The position numbers and the translations under genes are program-made. Below the pieces are notes generated by a model, which was given only the letters and a program-made list of their open reading frames with translations, was not told where the DNA came from and did not search any database. This document shows positions 23,694 to 32,097 of a stretch of DNA of 64,000 nt, piece by piece. How positions within the stretch are numbered: position 1 is the first letter of the stretch; each line of letters opens with the position of its first letter. Source of the stretch: Brockia lithotrophica (lineage in GTDB: Bacteria; Bacillota; Bacilli; Thermicanales; DSM-22653); assembly GCF_003633725.1 (NCBI RefSeq), contig NZ_RBIJ01000001.1:62001-126000 (forward strand), in the 5' to 3' direction.

Positions 23694-24818
23694 CCTCTGG
23701 GACCGGTAGTCCTCATCGACACCGCGGGGATTGACGACGACGGTGGGGAATTGGGCGCCCTCCGGGTGCGCAAGTCGCTCGACATGCTCGCGCGCACTGA
23801 CCTCGCCTTGCTCGTCGTCGACGCCGCGCAGGGGTGGGGAGAACCGGAGGAACGCCTCCTCGACCTCTTTCGCCGCCGAGGGACGGCGTATGTGCTCGTG
23901 GTGAACAAGGCGGACATCCTCACCCCCGCAGAACGGGAGGAACTCGCCCGCCGCCTGCCTTCCGCCCCGACCTTCGTGAGTGCCGAGCGGGGCGAAGGGG
24001 TGAACGAACTCCTCCGGCAGATCGTGGACACCCTTCCGGGGGATTGGGCACTCCCGACGATCGTCGGCGACCTCTTCGATCCCGGCGATCTCCTCGTCAT
24101 GGTGACGCACCATGACGCCGGAGCTCCCAAGGCGCGCCTCATCCTCCCCGAGCAGGAGGTCCTGCGGGACATCATCGACCACGGGGGTCTTGCCCTCGTC
24201 GTGGAGGACCGTGACCTTCCCCTCGTCTTTGCCCGGGGGATTCGGCCGCGGCTTGTGATTACGGACTCGTCCGTCTTCGGTCCCGTCGCCCAGATCGTGC
24301 CGGAAGAGATCCCCCTTACGTCCTTTTCCGTCCTCTTCGCCCGCTACAAGGGGGATCTGGAGACGCTCGTTCGCGGGGTGCGGGAGCTTCCGCGGGTTGC
24401 CCCGGGGGACCGCGTCCTCATTGCCGAAGCGTGCACGCACCCCACCACGGAAGACGACATCGCCCGCGTGAAGATCGGCGGGTGGCTTCGGCGCCGCACG
24501 GGGGACCAGGTGCACATCGACTACCACCAAGGCGCGGGCCCGCTTCCCGAACCGCTCGCGGGGTACCGGCTCATCATCCACTGCGGGGCGTGCATGTTAA
24601 ACCGGCGCGAGATGCTTTCCCGCATCGTCCAGGCGCGGGAGGCTGGCGTCCCCCTCGTGAACTACGGCGTCGCCCTCGCCTACATGCAGGGCGTCCTTCG
24701 GCGCGGCCTTTCTCCCTTTTCAGAACTTCAAGCCCTTCTCGACGAAGTTCCGTCGGAAGGGGAGGAGGCGAAGGACCCGCGTTCGGCAAAGCCGGCTTCG
24801 GGGAGGGGATCCCCGTGA
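23514..24818 (+). CDS. hydF: [FeFe]-hydrogenase maturation GTPase HydF
   Basis: About 434 residues. The N-terminal GTPase domain has the P-loop GRRNAGKS (~21-28), GTTTDPV, DTAGIDDDGG and NKAD. The C-terminal [4Fe-4S] site is formed by EACTHPTTEDD and HCGACMLNRREM. HydF is the scaffold on which HydE and HydG build the 2Fe subcluster before transfer to HydA. The GTG start lies in a GTGA overlap with the truncated copy and follows GGAAGGAGGGGGAC. hydE starts in another GTGA overlap at its end. The last ~20 residues (K-P-A-S-G-R-G-S-P) are a non-conserved tail. Confidence 0.95.
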   Translation: MTWSSTSAAPRGERPHITLFGRRNAGKSQLLNAITGQNLAIVSPVAGTTTDPVLKAMELHPLGPVVLIDTAGIDDDGGELGALRVRKSLDMLARTDLALLVVDAAQGWGEPEERLLDLFRRRGTAYVLVVNKADILTPAEREELARRLPSAPTFVSAERGEGVNELLRQIVDTLPGDWALPTIVGDLFDPGDLLVMVTHHDAGAPKARLILPEQEVLRDIIDHGGLALVVEDRDLPLVFARGIRPRLVITDSSVFGPVAQIVPEEIPLTSFSVLFARYKGDLETLVRGVRELPRVAPGDRVLIAEACTHPTTEDDIARVKIGGWLRRRTGDQVHIDYHQGAGPLPEPLAGYRLIIHCGACMLNRREMLSRIVQAREAGVPLVNYGVALAYMQGVLRRGLSPFSELQALLDEVPSEGEEAKDPRSAKPASGRGSP

Positions 24819-25891
24819 CGGTCTTCCCTTCGGCAAAGCCTTCTTCTGCCGCCGTGCCCAACGAGCTCTTTGATCCCAAAGCCCTCGCGCACCGCGCCCT
24901 AGCGGGCCCGCCCTTCACCAAGGAGGAAATGCTCGCCCTCCTTCGGGACCCCGAGGACCCAGAAGTCCTCCACATCCTCTGCCGGGCGGCCCACCTCGTG
25001 CGCCTCAAGGTCTTCGGAAACGTGCTCGTGCTCCGGGGCATCATCGAGTTTTCCAACATCTGCCGAAACGACTGCCTGTACTGCGGGCTCCGCCGCTCCA
25101 ACCGCAACCTCGTCCGCTACCGGATGGACGAGGAAGAGATCTTTGCCGCGGTGGAGCGCGCCATTCGCATGGGGTTCCGCCGCATCGTCCTCCAATCCGG
25201 AGAAGACGGGGCGTGGCACCCCGACCGCCTCGTGCGTTTGGTGCGCGAAATCGTCACGCGCTACGGCGTAGTCCTCACCCTTTCCGTGGGGGAGCTCCCC
25301 TTTGAGGCCTATCGTCGGCTCATGGACGCCGGAGCGTACCGCTACCTCATGCGACACGAGACGAGCGACCCCGAACTCTACGCCCGGCTGCACCCCGGGA
25401 CGAGCTTTGGCGTACGCCGGGAGCATCTCTACACGCTCAAATCCCTCGGGTACGCCACGGGGCCGGGGATGATGGTCGGCCTGCCCGGTCAAACACTCGA
25501 GAGCCTCGTAGACGACGTGATCTTCATGCGCGAACTTCGGGCGGAGATGGCCGGAGTTGGTCCCTTCATCCCGCATCCCGAGACGCCGCTTCGCGATGCG
25601 GCGCCGGGTTCCCCTATACTCACGCTCAAGATGGTGGCGCTCACGCGCCTCAACCTCCCGGAGACGCACTTGCCGGCGACGACCGCGCTTCGCGTGGCCT
25701 TCCGCGACAACCCCCACCTCCCCCTCCTCTGCGGCCCCAACGTCGTGATGCCCGACGTCACCCCACCCCGGTGGAAGGTGCACTACGACCTCTACCCAGG
25801 GAAGACCAAGGCCGACCTCGTCGACGACGGGGAAAACGTCTACGCCTACTGGGAACGGCAGGCTGCGGAAGTCGGGCTCGTGGTCGACTGA
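24815..25891 (+). CDS. hydE: [FeFe]-hydrogenase maturation radical SAM protein HydE
   Basis: About 358 residues. The radical SAM cysteine motif is CRNDCLYC within EFSNICRNDCLYCGLRRSN, followed by GFRRIVLQSGED, YRYLMRHETSDPELYARLHP and GPGMMVGLPGQT, all typical of HydE. It processes the HydG-derived Fe-Cys complex toward the azadithiolate-bridged cluster. The GTG overlaps the hydF stop (GTGA) and follows GGGGAGGGGAT. Length is normal. Confidence 0.94.
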   Translation: MTVFPSAKPSSAAVPNELFDPKALAHRALAGPPFTKEEMLALLRDPEDPEVLHILCRAAHLVRLKVFGNVLVLRGIIEFSNICRNDCLYCGLRRSNRNLVRYRMDEEEIFAAVERAIRMGFRRIVLQSGEDGAWHPDRLVRLVREIVTRYGVVLTLSVGELPFEAYRRLMDAGAYRYLMRHETSDPELYARLHPGTSFGVRREHLYTLKSLGYATGPGMMVGLPGQTLESLVDDVIFMRELRAEMAGVGPFIPHPETPLRDAAPGSPILTLKMVALTRLNLPETHLPATTALRVAFRDNPHLPLLCGPNVVMPDVTPPRWKVHYDLYPGKTKADLVDDGENVYAYWERQAAEVGLVVD

Positions 25892-26070
25892 GGGCGGCGC
25901 GACCAGCGCGCTTCCTCCCGCTGGCTCCGGGTTTCTGGGGTACGTCTGGCGAACCACCTACAGAGGAGGAGACGGCGAGGGGAATCGCCCCCGGTTGGCC
26001 CGATTGGTCGGTCGATGCCTCGTCCCGAGGCGGGAAAGTCGACCACTATCTCGGAAAAGGAGCGAAGGCG

Positions 26071-26682
26071 ATGTACACCCTTGGGAAGCTCACCCTGGAA
26101 GTCCGTCACGGTACCATCGTCGAAGTGCCCGCAGATGCGTGGGCAGTTCCCCTTCCGGAAGACCTCACGCGCGACCTTTCCGGTGTGGCGGCGGCGGTGG
26201 CCGAGGCGTGGGGCGGAACGGAGCGCTTTCGCGAGGCCACATCCGCCGCGGCACGCGCCCTCTCCGACGACCTACCCCGCGCACACCAGGCCTTCTTTCT
26301 CGCGCGGGATCCCGGTGCGGGAGGGGGAACCGCACTTCCCGAGGAACTTCGCGGTGTGATCGGCATGTTTCCTCCCGCCTGCGACGGGGCTTGGGATTCC
26401 AAGCTCGGCGAAAAGCTTTACAAGGGATACATGGCCGTCCTGCGCGTTGCAGAAGACGAAGGGCTCACCTCGCTCGCCATTCCCGCACTCGGTGCGGGCG
26501 GATGTCGTTGCCCGTTCGACGCCTCCGTGGCGACGTTTGCCCGTGCGGCGATGGACGTATCCGTGGCCGTAAAGCATGTGCGCCGCCTCATCTTCGTAGC
26601 CCGAGATGAATTCCGCCACGCCGATGTGGACCGTATGCTCCGGGACTTCATCGAGGTGGACATCTTTTTTACGGAAGATTGA
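26071..26682 (+). CDS. Macro-domain-like protein
   Basis: A 203-residue protein. The layout fits a macro (ADP-ribose-binding) domain: an early strand with VRHGTIVEVPADAWAVPL, a central helix-rich part, and TSLAIPALGAGGCRCPFDA, which resembles the macro loop A-I-P-A-x-G-x-G-x-x-x-x-P. The ATG follows AAAAGGAG. It sits between hydE and hydG with its own 180-base upstream gap. A role in hydrogenase biogenesis is not implied by the family. The similarity is moderate, so the call is tentative. Confidence 0.5.
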   Translation: MYTLGKLTLEVRHGTIVEVPADAWAVPLPEDLTRDLSGVAAAVAEAWGGTERFREATSAAARALSDDLPRAHQAFFLARDPGAGGGTALPEELRGVIGMFPPACDGAWDSKLGEKLYKGYMAVLRVAEDEGLTSLAIPALGAGGCRCPFDASVATFARAAMDVSVAVKHVRRLIFVARDEFRHADVDRMLRDFIEVDIFFTED

Positions 26683-27050
26683 ACGCCCCTCCGTCGTCTC
26701 GGGCGGTTACCGCTTCCACCTCTGCCGAAGGAGGCGACGACATCTGTGTCGGTTATGTGGCAAGGCGTGGCGCCTGCATCCCGGGGAGGCGAATTGTGAA
26801 CGAATGCCAACAAAATCGCTCCAAGGAGAGATTTGGTGCTACGTTTTCTCCAAAGTATGCTAAGATAGAAGGCAAGAGAGAAAGCGCTTTCGGATTGCGG
26901 GAGGGGGTACTTCGGCGGCGCAAGTAGGGTGTCCGCACGTAGGCGGGTGCGGCGGCGGTAGAGCTTCGGGTAGGGGCGGTTCACAGGGCAAGAGAGGATC
27001 GGGGGACAGGGAAGGTTTGGAGGAGAAGACTTCTGGAGGAGGGAAGGCGT
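26683..27050 (+). other. hydG upstream region
   Basis: A 368-base gap containing a half Rex-like site (TTGTGAA at 26794-26800), the hydG promoter and operator site 2, then a purine-rich leader ending in GGAGGAGGGAAGG. I see no coding frame. Confidence 0.6.
26833..26891 (+). promoter_or_regulatory. hydG promoter with operator site 2
   Basis: TTGGTG (26833-26838), 17-base spacer, TATGCT (26856-26861); an overlapping TAAGAT at 26860 is an alternative -10. GAGAAAGCGCTTTC (26878-26891) follows, identical to site 1 before the DUF6390-like gene and at a comparable place just after the -10, where a bound regulator would block transcription. Confidence 0.6.
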
Positions 27051-28526
27051 ATGGTCCTCACGCTTTCGGAAAAGACGTGGAAGGCGAAGCGCCTCGAGAT
27101 GATCGAGCGCTACGAGGAGACGGAGACACGCGAGATCTTCGTCAAAGAGGAGGAGATCTGGCGCTACCTCGAAGAGACGAAGAATCCCGATCCCCAGGAA
27201 GTGCGGGAGATCCTCGCCAAGGCGTACACGCTGGCAGGTCTCGGCCCGCGGGAAACGGCGGTGCTCATCAACACCACCGACCCCGATCTCCTCGAAGAGA
27301 TGTACGACATGGCCTGGAAGGTGCGGCGCAAGGTCTACGGCAACCGCCTCGTCCTCTTCGCGCCCCTCTACCTCTCGAGCGAGTGCGTGAACAACTGCAT
27401 CTACTGCGGCTTCCGTGCGGCAAACAAGGCGATGGTGCGCAAGACGCTGAACGACCAAGAGATCGAAGAAGAGGTTCGCGCCCTCATCCGCATGGGGCAC
27501 AAGCGGCTCCTCCTCGTATACGGCGAACACCCGAACAGCGACGTGGACTACATGGTCCGTTCCATCGCCCGCGTGTACAGCATCAAGGAGGGGCCGGGGG
27601 AGATTCGCCGGGTGAACGTGAACGCCGCCCCCCTCACCGTGGAAGAGTACAAGGAAGTGCACGCCGTAGGCATCGGAACGTACCAGGTCTTCCAGGAAAC
27701 GTACCACCCGGAGACCTACCGCAAGGTCCACCCCAAGGGTGACCTCAAGCACTCGTACAAGTGGCGCCTTTTCGCCCTGCACCGTGCGCAGGAGGCGGGG
27801 ATCGACGACGTGGCGATCGGCGTCCTCTTCGGCCTCTACGATTGGCGCTTCGAGGTCATGGCGACGATCTACCACGCGCTGGACATGGAACGCGAGTTCG
27901 GCGTAGGTCCGCACACCGTTTCCTTCCCGCGCCTCGAGCCGGCGATCAACACGCCTTTCACGTACAAGTCCCCCTACCGCATCGACGACGCGACGCTCAA
28001 AAAGATCATCGCCATCTACCGCCTCGCCATCCCGTACACGGGGCTCATCCTCACGGCGCGCGAACCGGCGGCCCTCCGGCAGGAGCTCTTCAAGGTTGGC
28101 GTCTCCCAGACCGATGCCGGATCCAACATTTCCCTCGGGGGGTACTCGCGGCGCGAGCGCGGTCTGGAGATGCAGCAGTTCCTCATCAACGACGAACGGA
28201 CGCTCGACGACTTCATCTACTCCGCAATGCAAGACGGATTCATCCCCTCCTTCTGCACCGCCTGCTACCGCGCCGGACGCACGGGGGACAACTTCATGCC
28301 CTTTGCCAAGACGGGGCTCATCCAAAACTTCTGCACGCCCAACGGATACCTCACGCTCAAGGAGTATCTCTTGGACTACGCTTCGGAAAAGACGCGCCAG
28401 CTCGGAGAGCAGCACATCCAGGAGTACTTCCGCGAAGCGGAGGCGAAGAAGCCCAAGATGGCCGCCCTCGTGAAGGACTACATGCGCCGAATCGAAGAGG
28501 AGGGCGAGCGCGACCTCTACCTGTGA
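27051..28526 (+). CDS. hydG: [FeFe]-hydrogenase maturation radical SAM protein HydG
   Basis: 491 residues. The N-terminal radical SAM motif is CVNNCIYCGF, followed by ANKAMVRKTLNDQEI and LLLVYGEHPNSD. The C-terminal auxiliary-cluster motif begins CTACYRAGRTGDNF and closes with IQNFC, the CX2CX22C signature. HydG cleaves tyrosine to supply CO and CN- on an Fe-Cys synthon for the H-cluster. The ATG follows GGAGGAGGGAAGG. It is transcribed separately from hydF-hydE, under the palindromic operator. Confidence 0.96.
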   Translation: MVLTLSEKTWKAKRLEMIERYEETETREIFVKEEEIWRYLEETKNPDPQEVREILAKAYTLAGLGPRETAVLINTTDPDLLEEMYDMAWKVRRKVYGNRLVLFAPLYLSSECVNNCIYCGFRAANKAMVRKTLNDQEIEEEVRALIRMGHKRLLLVYGEHPNSDVDYMVRSIARVYSIKEGPGEIRRVNVNAAPLTVEEYKEVHAVGIGTYQVFQETYHPETYRKVHPKGDLKHSYKWRLFALHRAQEAGIDDVAIGVLFGLYDWRFEVMATIYHALDMEREFGVGPHTVSFPRLEPAINTPFTYKSPYRIDDATLKKIIAIYRLAIPYTGLILTAREPAALRQELFKVGVSQTDAGSNISLGGYSRRERGLEMQQFLINDERTLDDFIYSAMQDGFIPSFCTACYRAGRTGDNFMPFAKTGLIQNFCTPNGYLTLKEYLLDYASEKTRQLGEQHIQEYFREAEAKKPKMAALVKDYMRRIEEEGERDLYL

Positions 28527-28638
28527 GGAGAGAGGCGAACGTGCGGGCCGTTGCCGCGCGAAGGGCGCATACCTCCGGACGTACCTGCGATCCGAAGGTG
28601 CCGAACGGCGGAGCGAGGGGAAGAAGCGCACGAGGAGA

Positions 28639-28664
28639 AGGGGCGGCCCGTGGGGACCGCCCCT
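28639..28664 (+). terminator. Possible terminator hairpin after hydG
   Basis: AGGGGCGG pairs with CCGCCCCT, enclosing a loop of about 10 bases. There is no T-run after it, so termination would be weak or factor-dependent. Confidence 0.45.
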
Positions 28665-28765
28665 ACTCCACGGCCTTCCTCGGACTTGGGCCGAGTCCGC
28701 GATAACGAGAATCGTTGAGAAAACGAAAAAAGTGTGAACCCCCCGCAAAGCCTCGTATCACGTAC

Positions 28766-28794
28766 TTGACTTTTTGTGCTATGACCTGTTACAT
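28766..28794 (+). promoter_or_regulatory. hydA: Promoter of the hydA-hydB-cytochrome b operon
   Basis: TTGACT (28766-28771), 17-base spacer, TTACAT (28789-28794). It implies a 5' leader of roughly 435 bases. Confidence 0.65.
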
Positions 28795-29235
28795 TGGAAG
28801 CGGAGAAAGTAGCAAGAATAGCTAAAATAGTTTTCCACTGTGTCCATGTAGAAAACCCGGCACGCATCCCAGCACGTACGACGCGTCGCGCAGAGTCGGG
28901 GGATGCAAAATCCCGGCCGCGTACCCGGCTCGCTCGGGACGACTGACCGGGAGCAGGGGACGCAAGGAAAGGAAAGGAAAGGGAAGGAGGTGCTTCGGAA
29001 AGGGGCGATCCGCGCACGTAGAAGTAGGGTACGGGGTATGCAGACGGCAGAGGGTCGACGTGAGAGTTGGAAGCGCTTGCGAAAAGGGTTTCTCGCAGAA
29101 GGCGCGTGGGGTGCGCGGGACTTCGCCCCGACGGAGGAACTACGGGAAGGACGTTTGCGAGTGAGTCGGATCGATTGGAGGAGAAGGGCGCAGGCACGGG
29201 GGAAACACGCTTTCGGGAGAAAGGGAGGGAATGGG
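28795..29235 (+). other. hydA: Long 5' leader of hydA
   Basis: A stretch of about 440 bases without a supported gene. It is purine-rich in the middle (GGAAAGGAAAGGGAAGGAGG around 28969) and contains GGAAGCGCTTGC (29069-29080), which shares the AAGCGCTT core of the hydrogenase operator. A frame is open through it into hydA, but its arginine-rich translation is not protein-like. Confidence 0.5.
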
Positions 29236-30642
29236 ATGTCTACGATGAAGGTGCGGACCTTTCCCGCTTCGGAACCGCTCAAGCAGGCCACCGGCACCTA
29301 CCGGAAGGGCGAACTCCGGGGCATCATCCACATCAATCCGGACCGGTGCGTAGGCTGCGATACGTGCCGCAAGGTGTGCCCCGCAGACGCGATTTCCGGA
29401 GAAATCGGCGTCACGCACAAGATCGACGTCGACCGGTGCATCAACTGCGGTCAGTGCCTCACGAACTGCCCGTTCGGAGCCATCGAGCAGATGAGCCAAC
29501 TCGAGCTCGTGGAAAAGAAGCTCAAGGACGGCAAGACGACGGTCGTCGGAATCCCCGCGCCGGCTGTGCGCGTGGCGATCGCCGAGGAGTTCGGTCAGCC
29601 TCCGGGCACGCTCACCGTCGGACAGCTCCACGCGGCGCTCAAGAAGGCCGGATTTAAGATCTACGACAACAACTACGCGGCGGACCAGACGATCCTCGAA
29701 GAGGGGACGGAGCTCGTCGGGCGCATCCTGTACAACATCTTCGGCCTCAAAAAGGTCACCCTCAAGCTCTGGGGGAAGGAGTTCACCCTCAACCTCGAAG
29801 AGCTCAAGCCCGGGCCCTTGCCGCAGTTTACGAGCTGCTGCCCGGCGTGGGTGCGCTTTGCCGAACTCTACTACCCGGACATCTTGCCGCACCTCTCGAG
29901 CGCCCGTAGCCCGCTCCTCATGGCCGGGCCTACGGCCAAGACGTACGGCGCCCTCAAGGTTTGGAAGGTCGACCCGCGCGACGTCTTTACCGTAGGGATC
30001 ATGCCCTGCACGGCCAAGATCTTCGAGGCGTCGCGGCCGGAGTTTACGGCGGCCCAGCACTACCTCGAGGAAAAGGGGATCATCCCGCACGGGACGGAGA
30101 TGCGCGACGTAGACGCCGTGATCACGACGCGCGAACTCGCCCAGCTCTTCCGCGACTTCGGCATCGACCTCCTCTCCATGCCCAAGGATTCCGAAGACAA
30201 ACCGCAGGAATTCGAACAGTACTCCGGCGGTGCGACGATCTTCGGCGTGAGCGGCGGGGTCATGGAGGCGGCGGTGCGCTTCGCCTTTGCCGTGCTCTCT
30301 GGTCAGGAACCTTCGGCCGTTGACAAGACGTGGGACTTCGAAGCGGTCCGCGGCTACACGAACGCTGTGGCGGCGGCGACGATCCGCGTGCCCTTGGCGC
30401 CGGAGTTCCAAAAGGCCCTCGGAGCGGACCACTTCGACCTCAAGGTGGCGACGGTGAACGGGATCGGAACGCACGCCTCCCACCTAAAGCCCATCCTCCG
30501 CGAAGTTGCGGAAGGAAAGAGCGAGTTCCACTTCATCGAGGTCATGACGTGCCCCGGCGGGTGCATCAACGGTGGAGGTCAGCCGGTAAACCCGATGGGT
30601 ACGTCGTGGATCGACCCGCTGCTTCCGCTCGTGCGTGTGTGA
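29236..30642 (+). CDS. hydA: [FeFe]-hydrogenase large (catalytic) subunit
   Basis: 468 residues. Two [4Fe-4S] ferredoxin clusters lie at the N-terminus (CVGCDTCRKVCP, ~38-49; CINCGQCLTNCP, ~68-79). The H-cluster domain has L1 TSCCPAW (~199-205), L2 MPCTAK (~256-261) and L3 TCPGGCINGGGQP (from ~438). It has no signal peptide and no C-terminal small-subunit region; a separate Tat-bearing small subunit follows. This matches the dimeric Desulfovibrio-type exported enzyme, in which the large subunit is carried out with the small one. The ATG follows AAAGGGAGGGAATGGG. Beside a cytochrome b, H2 oxidation toward quinone is the likely direction (inference). Confidence 0.95.
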   Translation: MSTMKVRTFPASEPLKQATGTYRKGELRGIIHINPDRCVGCDTCRKVCPADAISGEIGVTHKIDVDRCINCGQCLTNCPFGAIEQMSQLELVEKKLKDGKTTVVGIPAPAVRVAIAEEFGQPPGTLTVGQLHAALKKAGFKIYDNNYAADQTILEEGTELVGRILYNIFGLKKVTLKLWGKEFTLNLEELKPGPLPQFTSCCPAWVRFAELYYPDILPHLSSARSPLLMAGPTAKTYGALKVWKVDPRDVFTVGIMPCTAKIFEASRPEFTAAQHYLEEKGIIPHGTEMRDVDAVITTRELAQLFRDFGIDLLSMPKDSEDKPQEFEQYSGGATIFGVSGGVMEAAVRFAFAVLSGQEPSAVDKTWDFEAVRGYTNAVAAATIRVPLAPEFQKALGADHFDLKVATVNGIGTHASHLKPILREVAEGKSEFHFIEVMTCPGGCINGGGQPVNPMGTSWIDPLLPLVRV

Positions 30643-30681
30643 GGTTGGGCAGAAAAATCCGGGGAAAGGAGGACTCCTGCG

Positions 30682-31065
30682 ATGGCCGTAGAAAGGGAAG
30701 TTCGTCCGGCGGCGGAAGTCGAAGTGCAAGAACCCGAGGTGTACGTGGAGCCTCCGCTCGACCGCGGGATCACGCGGCGTTCCTTCCTCACCCTTGCGGG
30801 TGTGGGCGTCGCCCTTCTCGCCCTCGGCGGATACAAGCTCACGGACATCATCGCGAAGCGGAACAAGTACATCCAGATGCGCCAGGCCGGCCTGTACAAG
30901 GACGACAAGCGCGTACGGGAAAAGCTCGGCCTCGCCGCGAGCCACCAGACGCCCATGATCAAGACCTTTTACGAGGAGTTCGGCGAACACCCCGTGAGCC
31001 ACGTCACGCACCACCTGCTCCACACGTCCTACGCGCCGCGCTCCAAGTTCCGCCTCGACCTGTAA
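30682..31065 (+). CDS. hydB: [FeFe]-hydrogenase small subunit with Tat signal
   Basis: 127 residues. A Tat motif, ITRRSFLTLAGVGVALLALG (arginines ~32-33), is followed by a short [FeFe] small-subunit domain: KRNKYIQMRQAGLYKDD, KLGLAASHQTPMIKTFYEEF and HHLLHTSY. The folded domain wraps the HydA catalytic subunit. An acidic 25-residue extension precedes the Tat motif, longer than in Desulfovibrio. If the signal is not cleaved it would also serve as a membrane anchor. The ATG follows AAAGGAGGACTCC. No tat genes are in the window. Confidence 0.92.
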   Translation: MAVEREVRPAAEVEVQEPEVYVEPPLDRGITRRSFLTLAGVGVALLALGGYKLTDIIAKRNKYIQMRQAGLYKDDKRVREKLGLAASHQTPMIKTFYEEFGEHPVSHVTHHLLHTSYAPRSKFRLDL

Positions 31066-31117
31066 GGGAATAGCTGCCCGTGCGGCATGCGCGAGAATTT
31101 TCGGGAGGTGAACGTTC

Positions 31118-31828
31118 GTGGCGCAAAAGGTGGCCCTCAAGCACAGCCTGCCGAGCCAGCTCATGCACTTTACGCTCCTCGTGACGTGGTTCGGCCTTGC
31201 GATCACGGGCTTCGGCGTGTACTTCGGTTGGGTAAGCGATGCGACGGCGGCGGCCTTCATGCGCTGGCACGTCTACTTCGGCGCCGTCCTCACGTTTGCG
31301 ACCTTGGCCTACGCCATCTTCGCCTTCGACCGTGCCGTGTACTTTCTCAAGGAGATCTTCACCTGGGACCGCGACACCTGGCTGTGGTGGACGAACCTCG
31401 GCGGTTACCCGTACAAGTTCCTCAAAATCGGCTCGCCCAAGACCTACCCGCAGTCCAAGTACAACGCGGGGCAAAAGTTCTACGCCATCCTCGTCGTCTT
31501 CACCGTCCTCCTCGTAATCGTGACCGGTTGGAGCCTGTACTACTTCCCGCAGGCCCTCGGGAAGTACTGGGCGGCTCTCTTCTTCAACCTCCACGTGTGG
31601 GTGACGCTCTTCGTTACGCTCTTCATGCTCTTCGTCCACGTGCCGCTCGCCCTCATCATGTTCACGGACTTCAAGGCGATGTTCCGCTTCGGCGCGGGCT
31701 ACGTTCCCATGGAGTACGCAGAGGAGCACTCGCCTAAGTGGGCGGAAAAGCTCGTCCCCGTTGCGGAGGTGGAGGCAGAGCGGGCGGCGCGTCGCGGCAA
31801 GGGCGCGGGGGTCGCCCCGCAAGCGTGA
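31118..31828 (+). CDS. Hydrogenase-linked cytochrome b subunit (formate-dehydrogenase gamma type)
   Basis: 236 residues, four membrane helices. Candidate heme ligands are H17 (QLMHFTLLVTWFGLAITGF), H51 (MRWHVYFGAVLTF) and histidines in FNLHVWVTL and FVHVPLALIMF. This is the diheme cytochrome b layout of FdnI/HyaC-like subunits that pass electrons from an exported enzyme to menaquinone. The C-terminal ~30 residues are charged and cytoplasmic-looking. The GTG follows GGGAGGTGAACG, and a strong terminator ends the operon. Confidence 0.88.
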   Translation: MAQKVALKHSLPSQLMHFTLLVTWFGLAITGFGVYFGWVSDATAAAFMRWHVYFGAVLTFATLAYAIFAFDRAVYFLKEIFTWDRDTWLWWTNLGGYPYKFLKIGSPKTYPQSKYNAGQKFYAILVVFTVLLVIVTGWSLYYFPQALGKYWAALFFNLHVWVTLFVTLFMLFVHVPLALIMFTDFKAMFRFGAGYVPMEYAEEHSPKWAEKLVPVAEVEAERAARRGKGAGVAPQA

Positions 31829-31942
31829 CGTCGAGGGCGTCTCGAGCATCCGCTGCACGCGTTTCCCCGTTCTGAGGATTCCCCGGGCGTGTCGGCAATC
31901 GGTAGTACCTGTGGTTGGCCCCCCTTGGAAATACACGACATT

Positions 31943-31973
31943 CCCCCGCGGCGCCGCCGCGGGGGCTTTTTTT
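31943..31973 (+). terminator. Strong intrinsic terminator of the hydA operon
   Basis: CCCCCGCGGC pairs with GCCGCGGGGG (10 bp, GCC loop) followed by CTTTTTTT. Confidence 0.92.
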
Positions 31974-32097
31974 GCTGTAGAATTGGGCACGTAAGAACGT
32001 GCGTTCCGGATCCTGCGAAAGTTTTCCTGCTGCACTCCGGAGGCATTGGCTGCTCCATCGGAAAGGGCGAGTCGCGTACCCGAGGGAGGGAGCTTTG

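Noticed and set aside
21853-26891. GAAAGCGCTTTC sites as CcpA cre boxes
   Set aside because: The core resembles cre, but the outer TG...CA positions are missing at both sites. Carbon-catabolite control remains possible but is not the best reading.
26418-28748. 776-codon minus-strand frame opposite hydG
   Set aside because: Antisense to an unmistakable HydG with both cysteine motifs; the composition is typical of a shadow frame.
28903-29235. Upstream extension of hydA in the same frame
   Set aside because: The frame is open for 111 codons, but the translation is arginine-rich and unstructured, and the ATG at 29236 has a good ribosome site and matches the family start.
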